A stretch of 64,000 bases of DNA from Pseudocercospora fijiensis CIRAD86 (GCF_000340215.1 NW_006921534.1:6561450-6625449), one strand, 5' to 3'. Counted from the stretch's first letter, positions 47,174 through 58,071 are shown. Numbers and translations are program-made. The notes: generated from the letters alone by a model not told the origin.

Positions 47174-48830
47174 CCGTACTCTACCGCGCGTATATCGAGA
47201 GTAATATCGCGCCTCGCCCTATTACTAATATACAAATTCCTATGCCTATAGTTAACGCTACCGACTAGGCCTTAATAGACGTCGATACTCGCCTACCTAC
47301 GCCGAATAAGTAGGAGCTTATCGATGCCTACGTCTAGGCCTATCTAGGATTGCCTATAGAGTCTAAGCCGGGCTAGTATATCGGTATCGATATCTAAATA
47401 GTAAAGGCTAGTAGCGAGTAGCGTACTCTACTAAAGTATACCGACGCCGACGTATATAACCTCGCATTCTTAGTAGTCTAGGCCTTCTTTAACGAGTACA
47501 ATCCGGCCCTACCGGATTATATACCTATATACGAGATTAGCCTTAATACGGCCGTTAATATCTAGCGTAATAATTGCGCCCGATACTTTAGGCCTAGAGA
47601 GGGCTACGCGCGCTATATTAACGTCGCTATATATATTAACGTTAAGCCCGATCCTAAGAATCCTACCTACTACGTTAAAGGTACTACCGCTAAGCTAGAA
47701 GGTCTTATTACTTTCGTTAATAGGTTACTAGTCGAAAGCCTATAGACTACTCGTACTATCCTTATTACTACTAAGGATTCGTAGGTCTAGAAGACTATAT
47801 AACTAGGCGTTATATATAAGACGCGATATAGCTAGAAACTCGAGTAACTCCGCGATATTAAGGAACCCGAAGAGTCTTTCGACGACTTTACTATACTCGA
47901 TAATACCGCCGAGCGTATATACGACGCCGCTAAGGAAGAGGAGAAGGACGAGGCGTTCCTACTAGAGTATATATCTAATAATATGTCTCTTCTATAGGGT
48001 ACGCGCGCCGCCCGGCTATCTATCGTTATCGGCGATAAAGGCTATTACTTTAAGAATAAGTTTTCTCTATAGAGTAACTCTATATAGATACTACTCGATA
48101 ACGAGTATACGGTCTTAGTATTCGCGATAGCTACGCTATTCCGTAATAATATAGCCGACTTTACTAGCCTTATACGCTATCTCTTTCGGCGTATTTATAA
48201 GAAGTAGCTAGATACTCGACGCAAAGAACTTATCGGTAGCCTTAGTAGCTCGGACGTCTATAAGTAGCTATACGAGGAGTTCTATAAGAAGTACGGTATA
48301 GACTAGACTCGCGTGCCTACTAACTAAGTGTCCTAACCTACCTCGAATAGTAATAGTAAGAAGTAGTATAGTATTAGCGAGTAGGAACGCTACCTTTAGA
48401 TAATCGATCCCGTCGCCTAGTAGACTCTCTTACGCCTAAGTAATAAGGAGGATATAGATAGGCGCTACTCCGTCCTCGTTCCCCTACCGATAAGTATCTA
48501 TATACTTCGCCGCGTTAAAGGTATCTAACTACTTATCTAGGGCGAGACCGTAATACTCGGCTCCGAAATCCTACTATAGTAGATTATCTATATAGAGACC
48601 TCGCCTACTTTAACGTTAGAGGCTATATATCGCGCTATAGTCGCTAGATTCGCTATAATCGTAGGTAACGACCGCCTTAACCGCGTCTATAATAATCCGA
48701 CTACTCCTAGCTAGAAGCGCTCCTATCTTACCGTATTTTACCGATTATTAGTACTTAGCGCCTCCTCGGATATATTTAGCTAGCTTCTTAAGTATAATAT
48801 CGACTCTTCTATACTATATATTAACTTACT

Positions 48831-48958
48831 ATAAGTCTACTGTCTCTAACCGTTTCGCCGGCCGGTAAAACTATTATACGACGTCGACGGTTTTGCTAGC
48901 CGGCGAAATAGTCGGCAATTACTCTACTTTAACTATACTCTTACTAACTACCGTTTAG
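48831..48958 (+). other. Intron 3 of P4, palindrome pair, mutated donor (128 bp)
   Basis: Donor ATAAGT (from GTAAGT), CTAAC branch, TAG acceptor. Contains GTTTCGCCGGCCGGTAAAAC (~48853) and GTTTTGCTAGCCGGCGAAAT (~48891). Equivalent in place to intron 2 of P3. Confidence 0.8.
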
Positions 48959-50070
48959 GTCTTAGAACTCCGTATCTACCTAGGACTTCTACTAGACCTA
49001 TACTAAGGGAAATGTTAATAACCCTAGTATTAGGGCGCGCCTAGATCGCCTTAAGTACCTAATTTAAGAGTTACCTAAGCTATATGCTTCGCTATAGCTC
49101 CTCTACCGATATATTATCCTTGCTAACGAGAAGATAATCTTTTAGATTAACGAGCCGCTAAATTATAAGGCTATCGAGCTCTTTCTCGACCTATATATAA
49201 TCGATTATATCTCTATTTACGCCGGGATAACCTAAGCCGAGCGTAGCTCTACCGAGGATAACTATAACTATAATCCTAAGATTAAGGTTATTATCCTCTC
49301 GTCTTATACTAGATCCGAGGCGGCTAATCTATAGTATAGTAGATACGTCTAGCTCGTCTTAGATATCGTCGGCTTTACTTAGAAGGCTTAGTAGATAGGT
49401 CGCTCCTTTCGCGTTAGGTAGACTTATCCGGTTATTATATACGACCTTAGCTTAAACGATATAATCGACTATATACTATAGTACGATTACTATACTCGAT
49501 TCTTTAACTAGCTTATAGTAACTGTTATCCCCGACCTAGACGTAGTTTAAAAGGAAGTATATCGTCTATTAACTACTATAATCGTAGCTAACCCTACTAT
49601 CTAGTAAGACGAAGATACGTTTACTATAGAGGCGGCTTATCGCGTAAAGTAGGGTATAGCGGATATCTATATACGAACTATATATAGTATTCGATCTAGT
49701 CGCCGCGACCCTATATAGAAGGAGTATCGTATACTAGTAATAAAATATATCCTCCCTATCGAGGCAATCTAGCGCCTATCTTACGGTAGACTTAAGGCTA
49801 AGTAGACGGCTTATACCCTTAATACTATAATAGCCGTCCCGACTCCCGCTCCCGACTATCCTATACGAGATCTAGATAATCGCGACGACTCTAATATTAA
49901 AGCTAAGCCCGAGATTACGCCTCTTAACTTTCGCGCCTAGTTATATATATACTATATAGATTAGGTCGAGTTTATCTTCCTTAAGATAATATATTAATAT
50001 CTTTACGATATATCTCGCTAGGCTATCGATACTAGCGACTATAATCTAGATATTATCCTATATTAGTATA

Positions 50071-50161
50071 GTAAGTATCGTCGTCGTATCGCCGACTACT
50101 TTACTATCTAGTAAAATAGTTAGCATTTCGGTATTTATATAATTACTAATTCCCTTTATAG
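50071..50161 (+). other. Intron 4 of P4, palindrome-bearing (91 bp)
   Basis: GTAAGT donor, CTAAT branch, TAG acceptor 50159-50161. Contains CTACTTTACTATCTAGTA followed by AAATAGTTAGC. Same length as intron 3 of P3. Confidence 0.8.
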
Positions 50162-51579
50162 TATACCTCGAAGACGTTATAGCGCGAAACTACTAGTGCT
50201 ACTCTACGCTATTTAGGTAGGTAGTAGCTAAGCTTAAGATCCTATTAAACGGCTAGACTAAATTCGAATATCTTATATTCCTAGCCTCTATTAAGCCTAA
50301 GATAGCCGATCCTAACGATCCTAATTCTATCCTAGTTATTAGCCCTAATAATTAGTTCGGCGACCTTATATACGACCCTAAGTAAGACGATACTATCCTA
50401 CTTAGAGAAATCTAATAGCTAGTAACGATAATCGACGATAGCGAATCTAACTATAGCTTCGACGACGGCTAATCCGATTACGCTAACGACCCGACTAGTC
50501 CGGCTAATACGGATATTAATCGACCTAATAGTAAGGCTAATACTTCCTATCTATCGGATAGTAAGGTACCTACTTAGCCCCTACCTAAAGCTCGATCTAA
50601 GAGTAAGGGGAGACTCTATATTAAAGGCCTAAAGTTTCCGCTATCTACTACTATCGTTACTAAGGATAGCGACGATAGTAACGATAATAGTAATAACGAC
50701 GAAGCTATTATACGCTATATCGATAGAGCTCGATAGAAGTAAGCTTAATAGAAGCGACTATTATCCGCTCCTACTAGTACTAAGGACGTCGATAACGACG
50801 ACGAGTTAGCTATAGACCGGCGCTCGAGTTCTAGACTATCTTCTACCCCTAACTATCTATAAGATCTAGACTTGCCTCTAGGCGGTATTACTAGCCCTTA
50901 GACGGATATCTAGTCTCTAACTCGGCCTCGTAAGCGTAAGTTTAGCCTTAGCCGTAATTTATCGAGTAAGCGTTATAGCGCAAAGCGTACCCGATATATA
51001 CTAAAGCGCCTATAATCGTACGCCTAGCTATTAGCTTCCTCTACTACTACTAGCTAGCTATTAATAGAGGATAAGCGCGCTACCTTATACCTAAAGATTA
51101 ACGACGCCCTTAGTATACTCCGCTTATATAAACTTAGTAACGCTAGTACGGCTATCGGTCTTATATTCGAAGCTAAGACTAGGAAGTCGACTAAAATCGT
51201 ATAGCTAAATACCTATCTCCTCGGCGGTCTAGTTACTAGGCTATAGGATCGATAGGCTCCGCTTTATAAGATACCGGATATAAAGAGTAAGATCGACGCT
51301 ATATTAGTATTAATCTAGGCGTACTTAGATACGGTCTCTACGACTATAGGCGAGGCCGATAGGCAATAGTATTATAGTTAACGATTAGTATAGATACTCT
51401 TAAGCGGTATCGAGGATAGATATAGATTAACGAGGTTAGTCGATAGAGGGAATAGACGTACTACTATATATCTATTTCGAGTATCGGAAGGATATATATA
51501 AAATACGTACTAATTAATCTAGTACTAATTATTATCCTATATATTAAATCGCCTAGTAGGAGATAGTGCTTTAGGGTTC

Positions 51580-52265
51580 CTAGTCGGCGAAATAGTCTAT
51601 AGGTAATATAATAACGTTAAGTAGGTCTTTGCTGTCGATATATCCTTATATAATTAAACGTTAGGTATAGTAGGTAGCATTAAATACGTACTACTAACGA
51701 TATATATCGTAGGACGTTAATAACTATTTTCCCGGCTAGTAAAATAGTCTACTCGTAGCTTAATAATTTCTATAAATAGTACTAAAAGCGCCCTACTTAC
51801 GATATAAAAGCCTCGATAGTTAATTTCCCGGCTAGTAGGATAGTCTACTCGTAGCTAGATAATTTATATAAATAGTACTAACTGCGCCCTACCGCCGATC
51901 CGAGCCTTAATAGCTAACTTCCTAGCTAGCGAAATAGTCTACTCGTAGCTTAATAATTTCTACGGATAGTACCGAAACGCCCTACTTACGATATAAGAGT
52001 ATCGATAATTAACTTCCCGGCTAGTAGAATAGTCTACTCGTAGCTTAATAGATTCTATAAGTAGTACTATAAGTGCCCTAGGGTTTCCCGGTCGGCGCGA
52101 TAATATACGGGTAGCGTAAGGATACTAGCCGGGGCTTAGTCGTCGGTACGTCCTTGGGGATAAAATAATAGTTGTCTTAACTAGCGTTAAAGATGCCCTA
52201 CTAGCGACATATATCGTAATAACGTTAAATACTATTTTCCCGACTAGTAAAATAGTCTACTTATA
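51580..52265. repeat. ~95-bp minisatellite built on the palindrome
   Basis: Four units start near 51731, 51827, 51920 and 52016 (spacing 93-96 bp). Each has TTCCCGGCTAGTAAAATAG-type sequence, then TCTACTCGTAGCTTAATA and AGTGCCCTA-like endings. Diverged units flank them near 51585, 52086 and 52232. It begins right after the P4 stop, so it may be the 3' flank of the unit. Confidence 0.8.
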
Positions 52266-53179
52266 GCTTAATAGTTTCTAGACAACCCTAATAGCGCCCT
52301 ATTTGCGCTAGACTAGCCCTAGTAATTAATTTTGTAGCTCTTACTCTATCTATTTATATTTTCGTATATATCTTACTATCGCTATATTATACGCGATTAA
52401 TAGCTACGTCTCGTCTTATATATATAAACTAGCTAGGTTATAGACAATTTATAAATTTTACTTTATATAGGGTATCGTAATATAAAATTATATATAGTAT
52501 ATAGCGTCTTAGTAGATACTAACCGACTAAACTATAAAGCTATCCTAATATAGAGTACTAATAGATTATAGTATTAAAGTTAGAGGGTTGTCGACGAGAT
52601 TCGAGTAATATATCGTAGGCGATAGCGGTTTATATAAAAGCTAGAAAAAAAACATAGTTACTAATTAATAGTACTAGATTCGAATATATATAGGCGCGAG
52701 AGCGATTACTCGAGATATATATATTAAAATAAAAGGAGTTAATATCGCGCTCGATATCTTAGCTATATAGCGATATTCTTTATACTTACTATAACTACGA
52801 TACTACTATTACTCTTACCGGAGCTCCTCGATATAGTTTTTTAGTAGGTAGTAAGCGAAATACTATCCGAGCGACGAGTAATATATTATAACGCGAACGA
52901 CTCCTATAATCGATGCCCGCTATTTTCTATATATCGATACTAGCGCCGATCGTACTTAGGCGTCTATAGGGCGTTATATACCGCTACTCTATACGTATAG
53001 CCGAGGGATCTTATCGTCCTTATAGTATAGTATAAAGATCCGATCTTTATACCGGTCGTCTTCGTATCTATAATTATAGACGATACCTATATAATCGAAT
53101 AATAGTAATTCGCTTAACTAGACTCTATCCTAGCGGATATATATATATAGATAGATAGAGAAAATAAAAGAGATAATAG
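52266..53179. other. Spacer without supported gene
   Basis: AT-rich, RIP-altered sequence. It might hold an upstream exon of the next ORF, but no frame could be fixed and no motif was seen. Confidence 0.4.
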
Positions 53180-54420
53180 TAGTAGTAATATATACTATAT
53201 AGAGTCTAATACTATCCGAGTCCTATTGCCGCTAGCTAGCTATACGGTATATATAAGGCGCCTAGCCGCGCTATAGGTAGTAAAGGGGCCGTTTAATAAT
53301 AGCTAGGAAGAGCTAGCGATATAGGATTATATTCTAGACTACGTTACATTGCCGACGTATAACGTATAGGTTAGATACCGTACTAAAGTTAAGGCCGAAT
53401 AGTAATAGATAATCGACGAGATATTATACGAACTACGTTATTACGTTAACCGTTTTCGCCTATTCGGGGCACTCTACGACTTAGATAATTCGGTACTAAG
53501 GCCGATCCGCGTAGGTAGTACGTTAGTAGATAACCCGGTTAAGTAGTTAGTACGAAGCCTCGCCCTCCTTCGTAATTAGGCTAAAACTATCGACTCTTTA
53601 TAGCTAAAAGACGGCGGAGTAGCGTTAAATATACTTAGCTAGGACGATAGTAACTAGCTATACTAGACGTTCGGCTTCGATTAAGAGCCCGCGAGGTAGT
53701 ATTTAGTATTAGCTAAAGTCGCTATAGTATTCGGTAGGTTACTAGAGTACTAGGATAAAGATAACCTAGTAGACTAATACCGACTATAGTAAGGGCAGAT
53801 TATATTTATAGCGTTATTTAACGCTATAGCTCTAGTAATACGCCCGCCTTACCTATCCGTAACCTACTAGCCGATAGCCTAGACTAGACGGGCTAAGTGC
53901 CGTACTTCGGTCTACCTATATTATATAAGATAGTAGTTCTCTAAACTATTTAAGGACGTTATCTAGCAACCGTAGTAGGGGTTAGATATATCGACGTAGA
54001 AGGGTATATTACGAGTATTCCTTATTATATATCGCTAGAGAAGCTAGTATACGAGTCGATATATAGTCGAGGAGCTACTTAATACCCTAATAGTACTAAA
54101 CGCTAATACCGAACCTTCCTACGACTAGAATATAATCGCTAGTATAGTAGCGGATATAGAAGCGTATACTCTCTCCGATATAGAGTTTAGTAGATATAAT
54201 CTAGCGGATAAGATACTAGTACGGCTTTCGGTATATATATTATCTATTATTCTAGTATCGACTAAAGGACGAGATAATAAAAGAAGGTAGGCGGTATTAC
54301 GGTACCTATTATTAGGTTCTAATTATACGCGCTTTAACCTACGTACTAGCGACTTTAATATACGAAGCGAAGCGGTCTAGTATAGGTTACGGTACTTATA
54401 GTATAATAGAGTATAGATAT
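53180..54420 (+). pseudogene. ORF X, unknown protein
   Basis: A frame of ~410 codons with only TAG/TAA interruptions. Readings include QEELAIQDYILDYVTLPTY, RPIRVGSTLVDNPVKQLVRS, LKDGGVALNILSQDDSN and IRPPYLSVTYQPIAQTRRAK. Limits are approximate; the frame stays open into the satellite that follows, so the 3' end is likely cut. No catalytic motif is recognised. It has neither the shared promoter module nor a palindrome-bearing intron, which sets it apart from P1-P4. Confidence 0.45.
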
Positions 54421-54426
54421 ATAGGG

Positions 54427-54464
54427 TTTAGGGTACTATAGGGCACTTTAGGGTTAGAGTTAGG
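54427..54464 (+). repeat. Telomere-like TTTAGGG sequence
   Basis: TTTAGGG at 54427-54433 and TTTAGGGTTAGAGTTAGG at 54447-54464. Fungal telomeres are usually TTAGGG. Only two to three degenerate units, so this is a weak hint of an interstitial telomeric tract and could be chance. Confidence 0.3.
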
Positions 54465-54493
54465 CGTATAGCGGGCGTATAGTAGGGCGCCGG

Positions 54494-55184
54494 CGTCGGG
54501 CTAATTAGCTATAACTAGCGATACGGCAAGGGCCGCGGGCTAATTAGCTATAACTAGCGATAGGAACGCTCGCCCTCGCGCGCGACGTCGACGAGCCCTA
54601 TTTACTATTTATCGCCTCCCTTATAGAACTATTCTCTATTTATTCGATATTATAATATCGAAGATATAAAAGAATATATTCTCGCGCCTACTCGTAGGCC
54701 GCCTACGTATATTACGAGCTAAATAAGAAGGCGGTCGCATTCTAAGTCGTATCTCGAATACGCCTACGTCGGGCTAATTAGCTATAACTAGCGATACGGT
54801 AAGGGCTGCGGGCTAATTAGCTATAACTAGCGATAGGAACGCTCGCCCTCGCGCGCGACGTCGACGAGCCCTATTTACTATTTATCGCCTCCCTTATAGA
54901 ACTATTCTCTATTTATTCGATATTATAATATCGAAGGTATAAAAGAATATATTCTCGCGCCTGCTCGTAGGCCGCCTACGTATATTACGAGCTAAATAAG
55001 AAGGCGGTCGTATTCTTAGTCGTGTCTCGACTACGCCTACGTCGGGCTAATTAGCTATAACTAGCGATACGGCAAGGGCCGCGGGCTAATTAGCTATAAC
55101 TAGCGATAGGAACGCTCGCTTTCGCGCGCGACGTCGACGAGCTCTATTTACTATTTATCGCCTCCCTTATAGAACTATTCTCTT
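54494..55184. repeat. 273-bp satellite, 2.5 units
   Basis: Units begin with CGTCGGGCTAATTAGC at 54494, 54767 and 55040 (period exactly 273). Each holds the sub-repeat GCTAATTAGCTATAACTAGC twice and a perfect 20-bp palindrome around TTCGATATTA (54643-54662). The third unit breaks off at ~55184 into the SF1 helicase fragment. Another partial unit appears at 56534-56613, on the other side of that fragment. Confidence 0.9.
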
Positions 55185-55213
55185 AGAGTACTCTCTACGA
55201 GCTATACCGCGAA

Positions 55214-55723
55214 GATACCCTCCGCGGCCTTCGCGAAGTAGTTTTAATAACTCGCTATACTCTATATACCGCTAAGGACGTATTTAATAGCAAAGTCGGT
55301 ATCTATACTAAGGTTAGTCTCGCCTTTATCCCTTTAACGCGCCGCCCGTTATATACTAACCTAAGTAGGTTTATATCTACGGCGCGACTTTGTCTATAAG
55401 TAGCTTCGCCGTCCGCGTTACTTTTAGTCTCCTCCGTACTAGTAAGAAAGTTCTATAGGAACCGTAAAGATACCCTCCGCGGCCTTCGCGAAGTAGTCCT
55501 AATAACTCGCTATACTCTATATACCGCTAAGGACGTATTTAATAGCAAAGTCGGTATCTATACGAAGGTTAGTCTCGCCTTTACCCCTTTAACGCGCCGC
55601 CCGTTATATACTAACCTAAGTAGGTTTATATCTACGGCGCGACTTTGTCTATATATAGCTTCGCCGTCCGCGTTACTTTTAGTCTCCTCCGTACTAGCAA
55701 GAAAGTTCTATAGGAATAGTTAA
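55214..55723. repeat. 255-bp tandem duplication in the SF1 helicase
   Basis: GATACCCTCCGCGGCC starts at 55214 and 55469. Each unit includes exon sequence and a complete 56-bp intron. Without the intron the unit is 199 bases, not a multiple of three, so the duplication shifts the spliced frame. Confidence 0.9.
55313..55368 (+). other. Short intron of the SF1 helicase, no palindrome (56 bp)
   Basis: GTTAGT donor, ATACTAACC branch, AAGTAG acceptor; repeated at 55568-55623. It joins IYTKV to YIYGATLS in frame. It is a normal-size fungal intron without the palindrome and serves as a control for the introns of M and P2-P4. Confidence 0.8.
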
Positions 55724-56412
55724 AGCGCCTTATCGCCGGTAGCTTAGTCGTTCTTATACTAATAAATAACAAGTTCGTATCTCGCGCTATTATCGCTACT
55801 ATTACTACTCGACTACTAGAGGGACTTTAGTAGAATCTACCTAAGCCTAATCTCGCCTTTACCTATCCTAAGGAGTTAGAGCTAGATCCTACTATAGAAT
55901 ATCTTATAGTAGAGGACCGTAGCGGACTTTTCGAAGCTAATCGGCATACCTTACTTAGCCTTTAGTATATAATGCGCGAGGGTTTCCCCTTATTAGAGTA
56001 CCTCGTTAGTATATAGCCTTACATTTCGGCGCCTAAGTATATTAAAGCATAGCCGAAGCGAGATCTAAGCTCTATCCTAGTTAATAACTCTAACGAGAGC
56101 TTCGAGAATATTAATATAGTTAAGTACTAGCCTCCTAAGCCTAATAGTACTCTAGACGCCTCCTAACTAGAAGCGCTCCGTCGTATTCTAATAGCGCGTC
56201 TTGCTATTATTTAAGGCCTACCTAGTACTAGTAAGACCTATATCTCTATATAAGCTATTAAAGTAATACTCGAGAACTAGAATAAGGGAGATCTACTAAT
56301 AATTATCGCTTATTAGACTAACTACGCTATCGACTAGTTTTTACGTTATATCGCTATATTCGAGGAAGAATTTGTACGTCTCGGTAGTCGTAGTAAGGAT
56401 AAGGATATCGTT

Positions 56413-56530
56413 AAGCCGCTTCGTTAGGATACGACGAAGCGCTTCTAGTTAGTAAGCCGCTTCGTTAGGATACGACGAAGCGCTTCTAGTTAGTAAGCCG
56501 CTTCGCTAGGATACAACGAAGCGCTTAAGA
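56413..56530. repeat. 41-bp tandem repeat with hairpin, ~2.8 units
   Basis: Units start with AAGCCGCTTCG at 56413, 56454 and 56495. Each contains an inverted pair, GCTTCGT ... ACGAAGC, around GGATACG. A similar hairpin, CGCTCCGT ... ACGGAGCG, follows at ~56621-56647. The array starts where the SF1 helicase breaks off. Confidence 0.85.
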
Positions 56531-56613
56531 AATATTAAAGTAAGAAGGCGTTCGTATTCTAAGTCGTATCTCGACCGCGCCCGCGTCTAGCTAATTAGCT
56601 ATAACTAGCGATA

Positions 56614-56994
56614 CGGCCCTCGCTCCGTTAGAACGCGACGGAGCGCTTCCGGTTAAGAAATATACGGGGTACGTATTCCCCTATCCCTTACCCTCCGGTT
56701 CCGTAAGTAGGGATTTACCTATTTTCTTAGCTATACTTTTAGTCTTATATTAAGTATACGAGGTACCCTTTCCCGAAATCTAGCTAACCCGTCTGCCCGA
56801 TATTAATTAAACATTATTAGAACCTAGCTAACTATCTAATTAAATAGCCTTCCTTCGCTATTATAGAAGGCTACTACGAACCTTACCCTATATCTCGTAT
56901 TACTCCGCCTATCGCCTAGTAAGGACTTTTACCTTTAATAACAGACCTACCTATAATACTCTTTAGGTTTACTTATCCTACGGTCCGATAGAGG
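56614..56994. other. Spacer without supported gene
   Basis: Apart from the CGCTCCGT/ACGGAGCG hairpin at its left edge, nothing recognisable was seen. Confidence 0.4.
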
Positions 56995-57065
56995 AACAAC
57001 TTAAAACTTTTAGTACGTACCTAAAACGCCTAGTTTTAGGTACGTACCTAAAGTTTTAAGTTGTT
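56995..57065. repeat. 33-bp-arm hairpin upstream of ORF Y
   Basis: Arms 56995-57027 and 57033-57065 around the loop GCCTA match at 31 of 33 positions. The arm reads AACAACTTAAAACTTT, then a TAGTACGTACCTAAAAC part. The core ACTTTAGGTACGTACCTA is shared with the hairpin at 62346-62415 on the other side of ORF Y. Confidence 0.9.
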
Positions 57066-57212
57066 TACGGTGTCCTTTAATTGCTAGACTTTAGGTTTTG
57101 TAACGTCTATAGAAAGGCTATAGGTAGTATACGAACCTGCTTATACGTACTACTTTATACGTAAAATATACTACGCTACTATTCCTTACTCTCTTATATA
57201 CAAAATGCATCG

Positions 57213-57310
57213 CTAGAAAGGGGTAGCCCTTTCTAGTATTAGTAGTTTCCGCGAGATAGAACTACTACCTCCTCGAATTCTATACTTATTAGCGCGGCTT
57301 ATATATAAGC
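57213..57310 (+). promoter_or_regulatory. Probable promoter region of ORF Y
   Basis: A perfect 10-bp inverted repeat CTAGAAAGGG-GTAG-CCCTTTCTAG (57213-57236) and a TATA-like GCTTATATATAAGC (~57298-57311) lie ~130 and ~30-45 bases before the ATG. This differs from the P1-P4 module. Inference from position only. Confidence 0.4.
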
Positions 57311-58071
57311 TTTGCCCTCCGCTATTAATAGAATTAATACAATGCCGCCTAAAGGATAGCGTAAGCTACTCGGTACTAAAGAGGAAGAGCGGAAGAAGAA
57401 GGCCGAACGTACCGCGAGGAAGTTAGTAAGTACGGCTCTACGACGAGCCTAGAAGAAAGTATAGTAAGCTAAGTAAGACCTAGGCGTAGTATCTTCTTCG
57501 TCTACGCTACTACTATATCTAGCCGCTATATCGTCTACCTTCTCGGCTACCTAACCTATCCTCTATATTAACCCTCTACTTCGTAGCTAAATAGGCGTAG
57601 TAGGTAGTTAAACACTCTAGAGTTAGTACTATTCGGCTAGTTAGGGACAGCTACTTCTCCTAGTACTACGACTACTACCGCTCTCTTTATAGATAGCGCC
57701 GTATATAAACACTAGAGATAGGCTATAGCTCCTCGCTACCTATATTAACTAGCTTGAGATCGACGATGTTATCGCGGTAGTCGATTAATTCGCTAGAGCT
57801 AACGCCGCTAGCTCTACTCTAAGGGATAGTACTTCTACGTCGCTCGTTTAATAATCGATCGTATAGGCTATCCCTACCTATAACTAGCCTCGGTTAGCTA
57901 TTCGGCGGGCTCCTCTATATCCCCTTCTCCCTAAAATAGATAGTACTTAACTAGTATATCTATCTAATACTCTCCCTTCGTATATAGGTCCTCTTACCCT
58001 ACGTAGAATAGTTTACCGCCCCGCTCCGATAGCTACTAGACCCTCTTCGTCCGCTATAGTACAATCCCTAC

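Larger units (their letters stand above)
44997..51501 (+). pseudogene. P4, SNF2-family helicase, 2,005 residues
   Basis: Exons 44997-45537, 45669-47036, 47174-48830, 48959-50070 and 50162-51501 total 6,018 bases (2,006 codons with stop 51499-51501); every junction keeps phase. Start ATA 44997 is a lost ATG. A Pro/Lys stretch PKPKPKAPKVPKVV lies near residue 65. Walker A is ADNVGTSKT (~606), motif II GDKGYY (~922, from DEGH), and the C-terminal part has IILSSYTRSEAANLQY and QIGRSFRVRQTYPVIIYDLS (~1330), the SNF2 motif VI. The acidic, Ser/Asn-rich tail has basic patches (RPRKRKFSLSRN). P3 shares YTVxVFAIATL-type segments, so the two are paralogues. Nuclear DNA translocase by inference. Confidence 0.8.
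55185..56412 (+). pseudogene. NFX1/ZNFX1-like SF1 helicase, internal fragment
   Basis: The spliced reading matches fungal NFX1-type (UPF1-like, superfamily 1) helicases: DTLRGLREVVLITR, KVGIYTKV, FAVRVTFSLLRTSKKVL, KRLIAGSLVVL, DASQLEALRRILIARLAIIQ, Walker A GLPSTSKT (56215-56236, from GPPGTGKT), LLIIIAYQTNYAIDQFLRY and EFVRLGSRSKDK. Such proteins act on RNA in gene silencing in some fungi (established for the wider family). A 255-bp tandem duplication near the 5' end and loss of everything after the SKDK motif make it a broken gene. It sits inside the 273-bp satellite. Confidence 0.75.

Noticed and set aside
51580..52265. CRISPR-like array
   Set aside because: Spacing is regular (~95 bp) but the whole unit is repeated, not repeat plus unique spacers, and the genome is fungal.
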